A DNA stretch of 64,000 bases from Cyprinodon diabolis. Lineage: Eukaryota; Chordata; Actinopteri; Cyprinodontiformes; Cyprinodontidae. The notes below the pieces were generated by a model. The model searched no databases. It had not been told where the DNA came from and saw nothing but the letters and a program-made list of their open reading frames with translations. The position numbers were made by a program, and so were the translations under genes. The stretch lies in NCBI GenBank assembly GCA_030533445.1, contig CM060075.1:33309196-33373195 (forward strand), written 5' to 3'. Below, piece by piece: positions 1 through 11,682 of the stretch (the first letter of the stretch is position 1; the number at the start of each line of letters is the position of its first letter).

Positions 1-289
1 TTTCTTTAGCTTTTTCTCATTGAAGTGTAATACTTTCCTTTTTTAAGAAAGCTTTCATCTGTAGCTAGGGATGGGTACCAGATTTTGTACTTTTACACAA
101 AGTGACCAAATTCTGTCGATGCTACAGAGCACCAAGTCCAGAAAAATCTAACTGTACACTGTTTCAGTCCCTAAATGCATTGTGAGCACATCCACCAACA
201 AAAGGGGGCCCTGAACCAGATCCAAATATCAACTAATAGCAAAGAATATTATTTTCTTGACAAAAAAACATGTTAAGACATATAAAGAC

Positions 290-1108
290 TAGGGGTGGAA
301 CGGTTCACAAAATCCACGGTTCGGTTCGGTTCATGGTTTCGTGGTCATGGTTTTCGGTTTGGTTCGGTATATGTTGATTGTTAGACCGAAATCCCATAAA
401 AATTTATGAAATTAATGAAAATATCCCAAAAAAATTATGAATTGTAATTATTTTTAATGATCTGCGGAAACCCTGGATCATTTCCGCATGTTTTGCTGCT
501 TTGAATTTAATCATCTCACGCATGCTCTCTACGATCTCCAAGGAACTCAGAGCGGAGCGGACGGGAGCCACAGCGGATGCTGTAGGCTTTGCTTTGTTCA
601 GGCGGTCTAGAGCGCAGCTGGGCGGAGCAGAGCGCTGACGGAGTATGTGGGATTTCGGGGTTACCATGACATGTTGGTCATGTTGATGCTAGCATAAACA
701 AAACGTGGTGCACAATGCTTGCACACTGTTGCACTTTTATCCACAACTTTCTTTCTGCCGTCATCGTAGGTCACTCTAAATGCAAAGTGGTCCCATACAG
801 CAGACCTATCAAGTGCTGCTGGCGCGTCTTCCAACTCCTGTTCTTTCCAACTTGCCATTCCGACACAATTCTCCACAACAACTGATTTTTTTCTTCTACA
901 CCCGGCTACGCTGCTTCGCTTCTTCTTCTTCTTGTTTACTACTGGTGGTTGGCTTTGCTCGCAGTACCGCCACCTTCTGCTCTGGAGTGTACACGCTTCG
1001 CCTATGAGAAAAAGGAGCTGCGCATGAACCGAATGCAACACACGCGAACCGAACCGAGACAGTCGAACCAAACGGTCCGGACGGTTTTCATAAACCGTTC
1101 CATCCCTA
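290..1108 (-). mobile_element. Non-autonomous hAT-type DNA transposon
   Basis: The ends are inverted (TAGGGGTGGAACGG on the left, TAGGGATGGAACGG read inward from the right) and are flanked by an exact 8-bp direct repeat, ATAAAGAC, at 282-289 and 1109-1116. An 8-bp duplication with short inverted repeats is the hAT signature. The 819-bp body holds only the start of a transposase on the minus strand (see 661-858), so the copy is an internal-deletion derivative that would need a helper transposase. Confidence 0.85.
661..858 (-). pseudogene. BED zinc-finger N-terminus of a hAT transposase, truncated
   Basis: Starting at the Met codon 856-858, the 65-residue product contains a BED-type finger start: a SAVWDHF motif followed by CKHC (a C-x2-C pair) and a YASINMTNM stretch. 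In BED fingers this is followed by an H-x3-5-H pair, but a stop codon comes right after NMTNMSW, so the second zinc ligand pair is missing and the finger cannot fold normally. The BED finger is the DNA-binding module of many hAT transposases and of domesticated ZBED genes. An open frame continues upstream to 1134 but crosses the transposon end, so I chose the inner Met. No catalytic domain is present in the element. Confidence 0.6.
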
Positions 1109-1116
1109 ATAAAGAC

Positions 1117-2935
1117 TATATTTAAGTTAAACAAAATCCCATGTTATTAATATTTTCTTCTGATTTGACCTTACAGTTTCGGGTAAGGTTTTCCTTAATG
1201 ATTCTATTGTCTTCGGCCACTAGATGAAATGATAAACACTCTACTTTACTCTACCCGTTCACCTATTTCTCTACATTGATACCACATCTGCTATTATTGC
1301 TGACACTCACTTTATATTCTCTTTTTCAATCTGTTTCACTCAAGCTACATCTGTGACACTGTCTTAAAGGAGGCTCAATGGCTGACATGTCACTGCCATA
1401 AGCTTTAATGTTTCCTACCTGAGATGATACACTGGCCCTGTGTTTTCTGTGATTGAATTCACTTTTAAACCAAGCAACCAATGCAGCTATTGTTGCCCAT
1501 AACTATGTTCTGTTGTTAGGTTTTATCACCAACACAGGAGCTTTCTGTTTAGCCATATTTCTGTCTTTTAAAAGGCCTGTCACACATCAGCTTCCTCTTA
1601 CTCTTTCTATAGAAAGTACTCATTAATCGTGTGTCTGTGTTTTGTTTTGGGGTCTGCACAGTCTTCTCACACCCAGTTTGTGTCAGAAAGGTAACTTTAG
1701 CTGTGTTTCCATCGAAATATGAGGTGAATATTGAGGGAACTTTTAAAAAAGCAAAAAAAAAAAAAAAAAAAAGAGAGAAAAGTGAATTAGACATGTGAGA
1801 TAATTAACGAGGCAATGCAAAGCATCACATGTTGACGTTACGCTTGGCTGTAGTAAACAGGAAGTAGAGTTAGCAAGCTAGTATGGATCACAGATCATTG
1901 ATGAACTGAGGTTTTATTAAATGTTGCAGCCAGGCAATTTGTACTTAACTTATCATTTCAGATAGTATTAGAGGGTTCATGCTATCAGCAAACATTGGTA
2001 GAGATGTGATTCTAATGCAACAGTTAGGTCGACAGGCAGAGGAAAGAGCTGATCAGTCATGTGACGTGAATATTCACTACGAAAAATGTGTTTCCCTGTC
2101 CTTTTTAGCACATTCACGCTTTTTTAGATAATGTATAATCTACCTAAAGTGAGAAGAATTAGTTTTTTTTATATATATATTGGTACTTTTATTAGAATTT
2201 TGCTGGTTCCATAAGCTCTTCTAATGCAATACTTCAACATGCTGAAAAAGGCTGATGGAAACAGGCTTACTGAGAGAGGTTCTGCTCAGGTTCTGCTGGA
2301 ATCTTCATCCTGCTGAGGTGTTTTTTTTTACCCATTGATGCAGACAGGGTTTAAAAAAATATATTGCAAAGGTAATGCCTCTGTACAGTAAATTGCTGAG
2401 GCTGCCAAATTCAGGAAGAGGGATTGCTGCAAGGTCTGTGACTTTATGAGGTCAGCTGGGTTTCCCCAGAAAGAAAAGTTTTCCAATATAAGGATCATGA
2501 ATTAAACTTGACAATTGCTTTACCACCAGGATTGTATTGGAATGTAAGTAACAGCCTTTGGAACGATGTATGTATCTGAACTGAATTAGATAACTAATTC
2601 TTTACATACGTTTTATCTGTTTTTTAATTGTTTTTTTCTTTTAGGTGCCTTAAGAGGATGTTTGTCATAGATCTGTGCTTTACAAATAAACCTAATCAAA
2701 TCAAGCCTCTCCATTTCAGCTCAGTGAGAAATGGTGTCTCTTGGGAGCAACTTAAAAGCTGATGAAACATAAAACAGAAGGACGTGATAAATATAAAATC
2801 CTCGTCGGATGGCACAATATGTTTTTTTTTTTCTAGAACATTAATTATTTTAGCAATGGTAAATGAAAAACCCCCAAAAACAAATAAGATTTTTTTTTAA
2901 ACTGATCTTTTAAAGTATCTCAGCTGAAACAACAG
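1117..2935. other. Gene-free stretch
   Basis: No convincing exon, RNA gene or intact element is visible. It holds an A-rich tract at about 1755-1772 and several short A/T homopolymers. Short open frames here show no recognisable domain. Confidence 0.5.
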
Positions 2936-2939
2936 CTAC

Positions 2940-3125
2940 AGGGTTAACATTGGGGTGCTACTATGGCGTGGAGGTAGAAAGCATGACCCATACACCGGCT
3001 GCCGCAGGTTTGAGTCTCGGCCTGGCTGACCTTTGCTGATTGTCTCTCCCCTCTCTTCTAACCCACTGACAAGTGCGCCACTTACTGGCTGGGAGGAGAG
3101 CATCCAGACCCATTGACCCAATAGA
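2940..3125 (+). repeat. Degenerate tRNA-derived SINE-like copy
   Basis: A tRNA-like head is recognisable: GTGGAGGTAGAAAGC resembles an eroded A box and GGTTTGAGTCT at 3007-3017 is a good RNA polymerase III B box. A pyrimidine-rich stretch follows, as in a widespread fish SINE type. No flanking duplication was identified. Confidence 0.45.
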
Positions 3126-3260
3126 CACCTTGAATGTTATTGTTTACTTATGGAAGTTTTGCGCATGCGCACAACGGTGGAGGGCAAAAAGTTTGTTTTA
3201 CTAGCCGAACACCATAGCTGAACAGTCGCGCTGCGGCGGTACGACATTTCTGTTAACAAT

Positions 3261-3470
3261 ATGAAATCAGGTGATGTCAGTATTACTAATTTAGATCGTC
3301 TTTCTGCAGAGGACTGGAAAAGTTACACTGCAAAGTTAACTGTATTTAGCGTGAAGCTTCCAGACCTGTTGTAAATAGCTGGCGGTCATTGGCTTGACAG
3401 TCCTGAAAATTGGCCATCTGTTCAGGATGGGGATATTTACAAGGGATTATTATGCTTGATGCAAATGTAA
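3261..3470 (+). pseudogene. Broken ORF resembling a transposon accessory protein
   Basis: A Met at 3261 opens a 37-codon frame ending in TAA at 3372-3374. The same frame continues after this stop to 3470 with protein-like sequence, including ENWPSVQDGDIY. From family knowledge, the two halves (RLSAEDWKSY and WPSVQDGDIY) resemble the N-terminal part of YqaJ/SWIM-type proteins carried by ISL2EU-like DNA transposons of fish. This is a memory-based resemblance. Nothing after 3470 extends it, so it is at best a fragment. Confidence 0.3.
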
Positions 3471-3710
3471 GAAGAGGCAGATATATCCCAGAATGCTTTG
3501 CGTGGAGAGCTCACCTCGCAAAGCATTGTTGGCTATACAGGCTATCGCTATTCGACAGCAGTGACTAATAACAAAGATGGCGCAGGCACCGCAAAGTGGG
3601 ACAGGAGTTACGTGACCAACGGGGCAAAAAGCAGTGATCATCTGTCCGAACGGCCAGTTAAGTGAGTTTGCTATAAAGGCCACTATATATTCCCCGTTGT
3701 TTGTGGACAC

Positions 3711-3840
3711 GGTAAGCTTGTATGAGCTATGAAAACAGCACATCTTAAACTGGCCGTGCACAAGGAGAAATGGGCTTATGCATGCTCTTGCACGTGCATT
3801 AAAAAAAAAAAAGTGGATAGGGTGGGTCTTTTAAAAAAAA
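3711..3840 (-). repeat. Fragment of the GTATAGTGGAGGAT MITE family
   Basis: Read on the minus strand, this shares blocks with the copies at 52833-53697 and 59036-59400: CTCATACAAGCTT, CCCATTTCTCCT and a T-rich run near GACCCACCCT. The terminal inverted repeats are not recognisable, so it is a decayed internal fragment. Confidence 0.5.
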
Positions 3841-4628
3841 TCATCGACAACACCTTAAAAATGTTTTAAATCACATGTAAGTTTAAGATTTAGCGTTTTA
3901 ACTCAGTTACTTGACCGCTAAAAACAATATAGGGAACTAGTGTTTTTGCCCTCCAGCAGCAAACTGGGGGGCATGGTCTTACACGTGAGGTCACATTTAT
4001 AGGTGCCTTTGTTAATTTGCCTCAGAACAAACCATTTTGAAGGCAGATAATTACAGCTTTATTGCATTGGGATTACATCATTCAATAAAAAGGATAAAAT
4101 ATTCTTTTTAAATTTAAACACTGTATCCAGATTGCCTCGGGGTGTAGTCTGTGTGGGTATTCACACCTGGTGTTTTCAAAAATGAGCTTTGTGTAGATCC
4201 TACAATCAGTCTCTCCTTACAACAGGCCCTTCTTCCCATCGTCTCTCTAAAGATATAAGATTACCAGTGGCTGCAGACAGAAAGACAAAGTCTCCTCCTG
4301 CTCCCCTCACCTCTGTCTCACCTGACCATCGGAAGCCACCGAAGACGGGATGAAACATAAGGATGAGAAGCCACAGACCAGAAGGAGGCAGGACAAAGAC
4401 AGTGAATAGGAGCAGACTGGCAGAGATCTATACAGAAAACAGTGATGGGATTCACTGATTGTCTTCCCCACCTGTGCGACTGCTGCTACGAAAGCAGACA
4501 CTCCTGTTACAAAATGTGAGGCAGTACCACAGTTCAATAGACAGAAACCTTAGATATAGGAATACTCAGATAGGGAGGCTATATAATCTCTAATCGCACT
4601 ATGCTGGGAGCCCTAAAGGGGTGAGGGG

Positions 4629-4650
4629 CACACACACACACACACACACA
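4629..4650. repeat. (CA)11 microsatellite
   Basis: Uninterrupted CA dinucleotide run. Confidence 0.95.
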
Positions 4651-5099
4651 TTTATTGACCTCTGACCTCCCCTTCCCCCAAATGAGCCCCACATAGATGA
4701 GGTCATCTGGCAATGGGTCAGATCACACTGAAGGCAAGCAGGATTGGAGACATGGAAAAAGGAAAAGGAAGTTGTTTTTTCAGAGCAGGTCAATTGTTAC
4801 ACAAAACTTCAGCTTTTAGACAAAGATACTTTCTCTTGATAAGGCTCATTACCTTAATTGTGTTTTTCTTTTATCTAAAAACACAACAAAATCGGACATG
4901 TGGAAAGATTTGAGAACAGACTTTGACAAACACCATAACCTGCTGCGTCTCTCATACATACCCACTTCCTGTCACTAGAAGCTATTATTTAATAGTTTAA
5001 GAGCTAATGTTTGTGACACAGAGTTCGGTTTAGAACTTACCTTTACCAACTATGTCAATAACAGTTTTGGTTTTCCCTTAGACCTTTGGTGCTAGGGGG

Positions 5100-5299
5100 A
5101 GGGGTGGCCTAGGGGTTAGGGCATAGATCTGGATACTCCTGAGGTTGTGAGTTTGAAACCCACTCCCACAGGCTGCCACTCTGGGTCTCTAAACAAGACC
5201 CTTAGGCCCTGATTGCTCCCCGGACACACAACGATGGCAGCCCACTGCTCCCCAAGGGGATGAATAAAGTGAGATCAATAAAGTTCAATTATTATTAAC
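5100..5299 (+). repeat. tRNA-derived SINE, family A
   Basis: Head GTGGCCTAGGGGTTAGGGC matches an A box and a GAGTTTGAAACCC-like B box follows. The body contains CCACTCCCACAG, GGCAGCCCACTGCTCCCC and a 3' end with GATCAATAAAGTTCAATTAT. Three further copies with the same order of blocks lie at 40290-40480, 48558-48786 and 54540-54763 (minus), which defines the family within this window. Confidence 0.85.
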
Positions 5300-6008
5300 T
5301 ATCTTTAGTGTTTTTCACAAAACCAGATTTAGAAGTAGAATTAGGTTTTTTTTAATTTAAAGCTGTTAGAGTCCCTTAAGGGTCTGTTTTAAAGATATCT
5401 GTGTAGCCCAATTGAAAATTGTTTATGTTTTTATGACTTCTATGCATTTAACTGACACCTTAGGAGCTCACCAAACCAATACCCTGCAAATACAATATAT
5501 GAAGTAATGCAGGGCAATTATACCACTTTATCATTCTATTTTGCCTCAACAGTTGGGCTAAGCAATGAATTGCATTTGCAATATAATTGCAATGTAACAA
5601 AATATTAATTTCAAAATGCAAAGCCACTCAGTTTCGGTCACATTGCACTCCAGTCCTTTAGGTGGCAGTAAAATGCTTATAGTGGGTTTGAGGCCACTAT
5701 AGGAGAAGAGAGATGCAGACAATGGACTCTGGACAGGCAACCTTTAAAGCTTAAAACAATGAAACAAAACAAAAGCAAAACAAAACAATCATTCGGTCCT
5801 ACTCCCTAGTACAATAAATACTACAAAAATGTCACAATGCCCTCAGTAGTAATTTCTCTGATTGATGTGTGGTTTCGCCTCTTTTGGACGATGACCTGCT
5901 ATTGCTAGCTTAGCCTCTTTGTGACTATATTTGAAGACTTCTTGCACCATTGTGATCTTTTAGTAACTAGTCTAGCTTTATTTTCTGGCATTGTTGAAAA
6001 CCTTAAAC

Positions 6009-6475
6009 CGGAGTTCTTCAACAGGGGACCTCAGTACCTCAGTGGACCCCATGGGGTATCGAAAGTTTTGGTTGATTAGACTTTTTTTTTATATTCCCCC
6101 TGCAATTTTTTCTACTAATTGAAATGTATTTAAATACCCATCAACATGAATTGAACACACTGTAGTAAACAGATAAATGGAGGCAGAAGATGTCTTCCAG
6201 TCATCAATGCACACATTCAGTGACACACAGGAGCTTTTTCAAGGTGGGCACCGTTTCATTCACAACACCTGTCCCATCAACCAGGAATCAGAATCAGGCA
6301 TACTTTAATAATCCCAGGGTGAAATTACCTTCGTTACATTACTCCAGCTGTAATAGAGTGACTATAGGACCAGTTTGATATAACACAATTTCATACAATC
6401 TATATAATTAGGCGTCCCCACTCTATCTCGCATCAGTTTGGAGGTCCTTGGTCTGGAAAACGTTGAAGAACCCTG
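6009..6475. mobile_element. hAT-type MITE with exact 8-bp duplication
   Basis: The ends CGGAGTTCTTCAAC and, inward from the right, CAGGGTTCTTCAAC form inverted repeats. They are flanked by the identical 8-bp repeat CCTTAAAC at 6001-6008 and 6476-6483. The 467-bp body has no transposase. A block near 6290-6340 (ACTTTAATAATCCCAGGG) resembles the tail of a common fish SINE, possibly a nested insertion. Confidence 0.8.
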
Positions 6476-6483
6476 CCTTAAAC

Positions 6484-7681
6484 CTCTGAATACTGTTTAA
6501 AGTCCATATTGCACTAACTCTTCTTAACGAGCTTAAAATACAAACAACAGTAACTTCATAGCAGAGTACTGTTTTCCAAGTGCACCTCTTGAAGAGTAAT
6601 TGTTGTAAATCTTGATTTAAATAATGACGTGGTTCATTTGTTATCTTATTTATCACTGGCCCATCAGGGATGGCATGTAAAGGCAGCGATAGAATCAGTG
6701 TTACCAAACTTAGCCACTTGGTTTCTATATTTAGCAAGTGTTCAGATCCCTATCTAGCAACACTTTTATCAGTAACAATTGTATCTTGGCAAGGGATTAA
6801 CCACATTCATTGCAATTCTCCTTTTAAACAGTTGCCGTCACTGGGGATAAAATCTGCCTGTGTTCAACCATTGGTGCAGTTGTTGTCATCTTCCATCAGA
6901 CTTTTAGTGATGTTTTTGTTTAATGACAAATTCTACTGTAATCTGTGCCACTGAGCACAGAGACACTCTCGCCTCCAGCTTCATATTTTCTTTTGTCTCA
7001 GTTGTCTTGGCTTAGCTTGTGTTAGTGGTTTCACAAGTAACATCAAAGAGCAGCCATGACAGTCAGTCATCCTGTTTAATTTGCACTTGCATTTTTTTCC
7101 CCTCTTCTTATTGATGCTAAATTAAGACAAAGTGAAAATGAAGCCATCTGTAATACTGGTCTGAAAATTAGTTTAACATTTTCTACGGCAATATGAGGAG
7201 GATAAAAATAGCTCTGTAACAGACGAACAAAGGCAAGGAAGGGCCAAACATACAGATAGTTTGCAGATGAAAACAACTGGGTCCCTGCTTTATAACCCCT
7301 CTTTCTAACTAAGCCTGCTTTGTTTCTTTCAAGCCAATGTTTTCCTGAAGTGAGTAATTCTCTCTGGTCTCTGCTTTGCTTTCATCTTTCTCCTCCCTTA
7401 GTCTTTCAACATCTTTCAAGACAGCAAATTCTCCCTTCATCGCTGCACCATCTCTCTCTCTCTCTGACTTTCTCTCAGCAGCAATCAGATGAATAATAAA
7501 CAGCTACTCTATTGAATAAAGGGGTCATACAGTGGTAGTGGAAAGTAGTGTATACATTTCTGTTCATTCTTAGCATCTGACTGACTGTATGGCATTCTTG
7601 GAGAATTGTCGAAACATTTACGGGAGAAATTGGATGGCTGATTCATGCACTTCTAGGTCAGCAGTGGTTTTCCCATTGAAA
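6484..7681. other. Gene-free stretch
   Basis: AT-rich sequence with a short TC run at about 7450-7463. I see no exon or element boundary. Confidence 0.5.
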
Positions 7682-7798
7682 CTGTCAAAAAGGGCTGAAA
7701 TAACAAATTGGATTAATCATGATGAATCGATTATTGAAATAATCGTCAACTAATTTAGTAAACGATTAATGGTTAAATAGACTATAGAGACTGTAAAA

Positions 7799-8766
7799 CA
7801 GGGGTGCTCAAGTCCAGTCCTCAAGGGCTACCATCCTGTAATTTTTGATGCATCACTTCTCTAACACACGTGAGTCGAAAGGCCTAATCACCTCATTTAG
7901 CCCAGCAGTGGTTGAATTGCTGGGTCTTTAGCATCACAGATCATGGCACTACCTCATAATAAAGACAAACTGGCACTGTTTTGGTCATTGTGTTCATTCA
8001 GTATATCCCGATAGACAGACCCGGCAATTCAACCAGTTTCCCGCCAGGATGCTTACAATGTAATGCAATGCATATGTGCGCAGCGCCCCCTACCGATTAA
8101 GATGGGTGTCCGGTCAGCAAGGACCTGAGGAAGAGCGGCTGCTGACGTCACTCTGCTGCCCCTGCCGCTTAGAATGCTTTTTCGTTTATGAGTTATGGAC
8201 AGTGCTGGCAGACCACAAAAACGAAAAAGCAATTTCTGCTGTGTTTTCTCTTTGATTATGGCATAAAATGTGCAGTCTTAAAGAAGAAAATGCAAATGCG
8301 ATGATTGATTACTAATTTAATTTATGAGTCAAATAATGCAGCCACATTTTTAAAATGAAAAAGCATTTCTGGAAATGCTTTTTCATTTTCAAATTTTAAA
8401 TTTCAAATTGGATTTTGGTATGTATTTGTGTATTTGCTGGGGTACATTTTTAAAAATAAATCTCAAATGTCTTTTTCTTTTTCATTTTAATTAAGTAAAA
8501 GGATGAGCAGTGTTAAAGAAGAAAATGAAGATACAAATAGGATTATTGATTACCAATTTCATTTATGAGTCAAACAGTGCAGCCACTTTCTTAAAATGAA
8601 AAGGCATTTCTGAAAATGCTTTTTCATTTGAAATATGGTAGCGATTTGCTTCCATACAGCAGAGGCATGGTAACGAGCCACTCATTTGATTCAGGTGTGT
8701 TAAAAATGTGGTGCATCAAAAAGTTGCAGGATGGTAGCTCTTGAAAACTGGACTTGAGCACCCCTG
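7799..8766. mobile_element. Nested hAT-type element
   Basis: The ends CAGGGGTGCTCAAGTCC and (inward from the right) CAGGGGTGCTCAAGTCC are identical inverted repeats. Flanks CTGTAAAA (7791-7798) and CAGTAAAA (8767-8774) form an 8-bp duplication with one mismatch. The relative at 9608-9890 has a single GACTGTAAAACATGCC at the same place, which is the unoccupied site. No transposase is encoded. Confidence 0.8.
8273..8630. repeat. Spaced ~120-bp direct repeat
   Basis: Two similar units at about 8273-8393 and 8510-8630 share TTAAAGAAGAAAATG, ATTTATGAGTCAAA and the self-complementary pair GAAAAAGCATTTC / GAAAATGCTTTTTC. They lie inside the nested element and are separated by about 115 bp. Confidence 0.7.
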
Positions 8767-9607
8767 CAGTAAAACATGCCTTTAGCTGACAGAGCAACCC
8801 ACTTGGAGCAGTAATAATAATAATAAAAAGATCTAAACATTTTGCATTTAAGATTAAATAAACTTTTTCATGTGTCAATACGCTCTATCCAGAATTCCTC
8901 AAGTGGAAAAGTTTCACCTGGTTTAATCCTGTAAAATCTTCTGTAATGAACCTTTAGCTATCAGATTATTAATAATTTAAAAAAAGAATTGAAAGATTAA
9001 TGTTTTGCAAAATAATCGTTAGTTGCAGCCCTAATGTCCAACCATTGCAATTTTTGCCCTGTCTCTTAATGTTGACTCGTCAACTGCCTGAAAAAAGTAA
9101 TGTGTTCCTTTGCTTTATGTTTTCTTTTGTCCTTGATGCACTGTTTTTTATTGAAAGGTCAATTCTTAGAAGGTTCTTCATTGTTCAGTGTTTACTTTAA
9201 TAATGATTAATAGACCTTACAGTGGTTTGCTGCAGGGCGGAAACTTTAGAAATGTCATTAGGACCTTTTCCAGTGTGACAATCCTCAACAGCCTTGTTCA
9301 CATCACGGTTCTGCAGGAAACATGCTCAACAAAGTCCATTTTCCAGATCACTTTATAGCGGTTTCAAGTATTAAGAGGAAAACAGCTGAGATCAGAGGTT
9401 GTGTGAGCTTTCAGCTCATGTGGCTGTGGTTGTTGAATCAAAGTGGCGTGGTTTCAATGCCAGCTTTTACTGTACATGCGTGTGTCGCAATTCAAATCCC
9501 AGTTGTTAGAAGGAAAAAAAACTCTATATATTGGGTTTCCACTAAGCCATAACAATGAAAGAAAATAGTTTCCTATGTGTGTAATTAATTTATAAGGGTT
9601 TCATTTA

Positions 9608-9890
9608 AGGCTGAAATAATTAATCGGATTAATTAATTATTGAAATAACAATCAACTAATTGAATAATATGGAGTATAGAGACTGTAAAACATGCCTTTA
9701 GCTGACAGAGAATTGTAAAAGATTTAAAAAAAATGTTTCATTCATATGCTCTATGCAGAACTCCTCAAGTGAACACATTTTAGCTCCACCTGATTTAATT
9801 TAGTTAAAAAAAGTCTTTATGGAACCTTTGGCTATCTGATTATTAATCAATTATCGAAAAAAAAAATGTTGATAGATTTTTTTTAACTAA
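9608..9890. mobile_element. hAT-type MITE, unoccupied relative of 7690-9033
   Basis: It shares with the upstream element GAAATAATTAATCGG-like left sequence, TATAGAGACTGTAAAAC, ATGCCTTTAGCTGACAGAG and GGCTATCTGATTATTAAT, in the same order and orientation. It lacks the 968-bp insertion. The right terminus is decayed. Confidence 0.6.
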
Positions 9891-9938
9891 CTGAAGACAT
9901 TTTCAATGAACCTCTAGTGGAAATCCATCCATCATATA

Positions 9939-11186
9939 CACTATATTGCCAAAAGTATTTGCTCACCCATCCAAATTATTGGAATCAGGTGTTCCAATCA
10001 CTTCCATGGCCACAGGTGTATAAATTCAAGCACCTAGGCATGCAGACTGTTTTTACAAACATTTGTGAAAGAATGGGTCGCTCTCAGGAGCTCAGTGAAT
10101 TCCAGCGTGGAACTGTGATAGGATGCCACCTGTGCAACAAATCCAGTCGTGAAATTTCCTCGCTCCTAAATATTCCACAGTCAACTGTCAGCTGTATTAT
10201 AAGAAAATGGAAGTGTTTGGGAACGACAGCAACTCAGCCACGAAGTGGTAGGCCACGTAAACTGACGGAGCGGGGTCAGCGGATGCTGAAGCGCATAGTG
10301 CGAAGAGGTCGCCAACTTTCTGCAGAGTCAATCACTACAGACCTCCAAACTTCATGTGGCCTTCAGATTAGCTCAAGAACAGTGCGCAGAGAGCTTCATG
10401 GAATGGGTTTCCATGGTCGAGCAGCTGCATCCAAGCCATACATAACCAAGTGCAATGCAAAGCGTCGGATGCGGTGGTGTAAAGCACGCCGCCACTGGAC
10501 TCTAGAGCAGTGGAGACGCGTTCTCTGGAGTGACGAATCGCGCTTCTCCATCTGGCAATCTGATGGACGGGTCTGGGTTTGGCGGTTGCCAGGAGAACGG
10601 TACTTGTCTGACTGCATTGTGCCAAGTGTAAAGTTTGGTGGAGGGGGGATTATGGTGTGGGGTTGTTTTTCAGGAGCTGGGCTTGGCCCCTTAGTTCCAG
10701 TGAAAGGAACTCTGAATGCTTCAGCATACCAAGACATTTTGGACAATTCCATGCTCCCAACTTTGTGGGAACAGTTTGGAGCTGGCCCCTTCCTCTTCCA
10801 ACATGACTGTGCACCAGTGCACAAAGCAAGGTCCATAAAGACATGGATGACAGAGTCTGGTGTGGATGAACTTGACTGGCCTGCACAGAGTCCTGACCTC
10901 AACCCGATAGAACACCTTTGGGATGAATTAGAGCGGAGACTGAGAGCCAGGCCTTCTCGTCCAACATCAGTGTGCGACCTCACAAATGCGCTTCTGGAAG
11001 AATGGTCAAAAATTCCCATAAACACACTCCTAAACCTTGTGGACAGCCTTCCCAGAAGAGTTGAAGCTGTTCTAGCTGCAAAGGGTGGACCGACGTCATA
11101 TTGAACCCTATGGATTAGGAACGGGATGTCACTTAAGCTCATATGTGAGTCAAGGCAGGTGAGCAAATACTTTTGGCAATATAGTG
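9939..11186 (+). mobile_element. Tc1-like transposon, complete
   Basis: A 29-bp terminal inverted repeat starting CACTATATTGCCAAAAG is identical at both ends by eye. It is flanked by TA at 9937-9938 and 11187-11188, the Tc1/mariner target duplication. The 1248-bp element contains a single uninterrupted transposase gene on the plus strand. Confidence 0.93.
10073..11104 (+). CDS. Tc1-like transposase (DD34E), intact
   Basis: This 343-residue enzyme would bind the terminal repeats and cut and paste the element at TA sites in the nucleus. Residues 1-110 hold two helix-turn-helix segments with a GRPRK hook at 59-63 between them. The catalytic triad is complete: Asp154 in WSDESRF, Asp245 in FQHDCAPVH and Glu280 in [13 protein letters not shown], with 34 residues between the last two. 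It ends in the AKGGPTSY tail typical of the family. The open frame begins at 9917, but its first 52 codons translate the terminal repeat, so I chose the Met at 10073. Length is normal for Tc1 transposases. No stop or frameshift is present. Activity is not shown by sequence alone. Confidence 0.93.
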   Translation: MGRSQELSEFQRGTVIGCHLCNKSSREISSLLNIPQSTVSCIIRKWKCLGTTATQPRSGRPRKLTERGQRMLKRIVRRGRQLSAESITTDLQTSCGLQISSRTVRRELHGMGFHGRAAASKPYITKCNAKRRMRWCKARRHWTLEQWRRVLWSDESRFSIWQSDGRVWVWRLPGERYLSDCIVPSVKFGGGGIMVWGCFSGAGLGPLVPVKGTLNASAYQDILDNSMLPTLWEQFGAGPFLFQHDCAPVHKARSIKTWMTESGVDELDWPAQSPDLNPIEHLWDELERRLRARPSRPTSVCDLTNALLEEWSKIPINTLLNLVDSLPRRVEAVLAAKGGPTSY

Positions 11187-11189
11187 TAT

Positions 11190-11682
11190 ATGGTGCTAAT
11201 CCATTACAGGAAAAACAAACAGAGACACAACTATTCACACTAAAATGCATACTTATGAAAAAATTTGAGTGATTAAATAACAATCCAACAGGCGTTAATC
11301 CTATAATGCCAAATGTATCGTATTTGATACATACGGTTTCTGAAATGTTTTGCATCTGACACCTTTTGCATAATTTAATGGTAAAAACTTTGCTCAAAAT
11401 CCTATTGTACACAATCAGATATACCTGATAACAGCCAGTAGAAGACTACATAAAAAATAATTTTGACTTATCACATAGTAATAAATTATTAATATCAAAA
11501 TGTATTTCTGTTTTTTCTTTTTACATATTTTGTTAAAAGGGCAAATAAGGAATTTAAACAAAAAAAAAGTAATTTTCTGCTTTGTTTTATTCTTGGATCA
11601 GGCTTTAAAGGGTTAAAGAAGAAAACACAACAAAGAACCATTGATCAAACAACAATTCAGTAAAAATTTAACCTCCTTTTCT
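11190..11682. other. Gene-free stretch
   Basis: AT-rich sequence after the Tc1 element. No exon or element ends were recognised. Confidence 0.5.

Larger units (their letters stand above)
7690..9033. mobile_element. hAT-type element with nested insertion
   Basis: The left end AAGGGCTGAAATAAC and the right end, read inward TAGGGCTGCAACTAAC, are degenerate inverted repeats of a widespread fish hAT MITE. Flanks CTGTCAAA and ATGTCCAA agree at 6 of 8 positions. The body is interrupted by the element at 7799-8766. Without that insertion it closely resembles the copy at 9608-9890, and its right part matches, inverted, the truncated copy at 42648-42825. Confidence 0.7.

Noticed and set aside
10396..11412. 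338-codon open frame on the minus strand
   Set aside because: It lies antisense across the intact Tc1 transposase and translates the terminal repeat; composition is that of a shadow frame with no domain.
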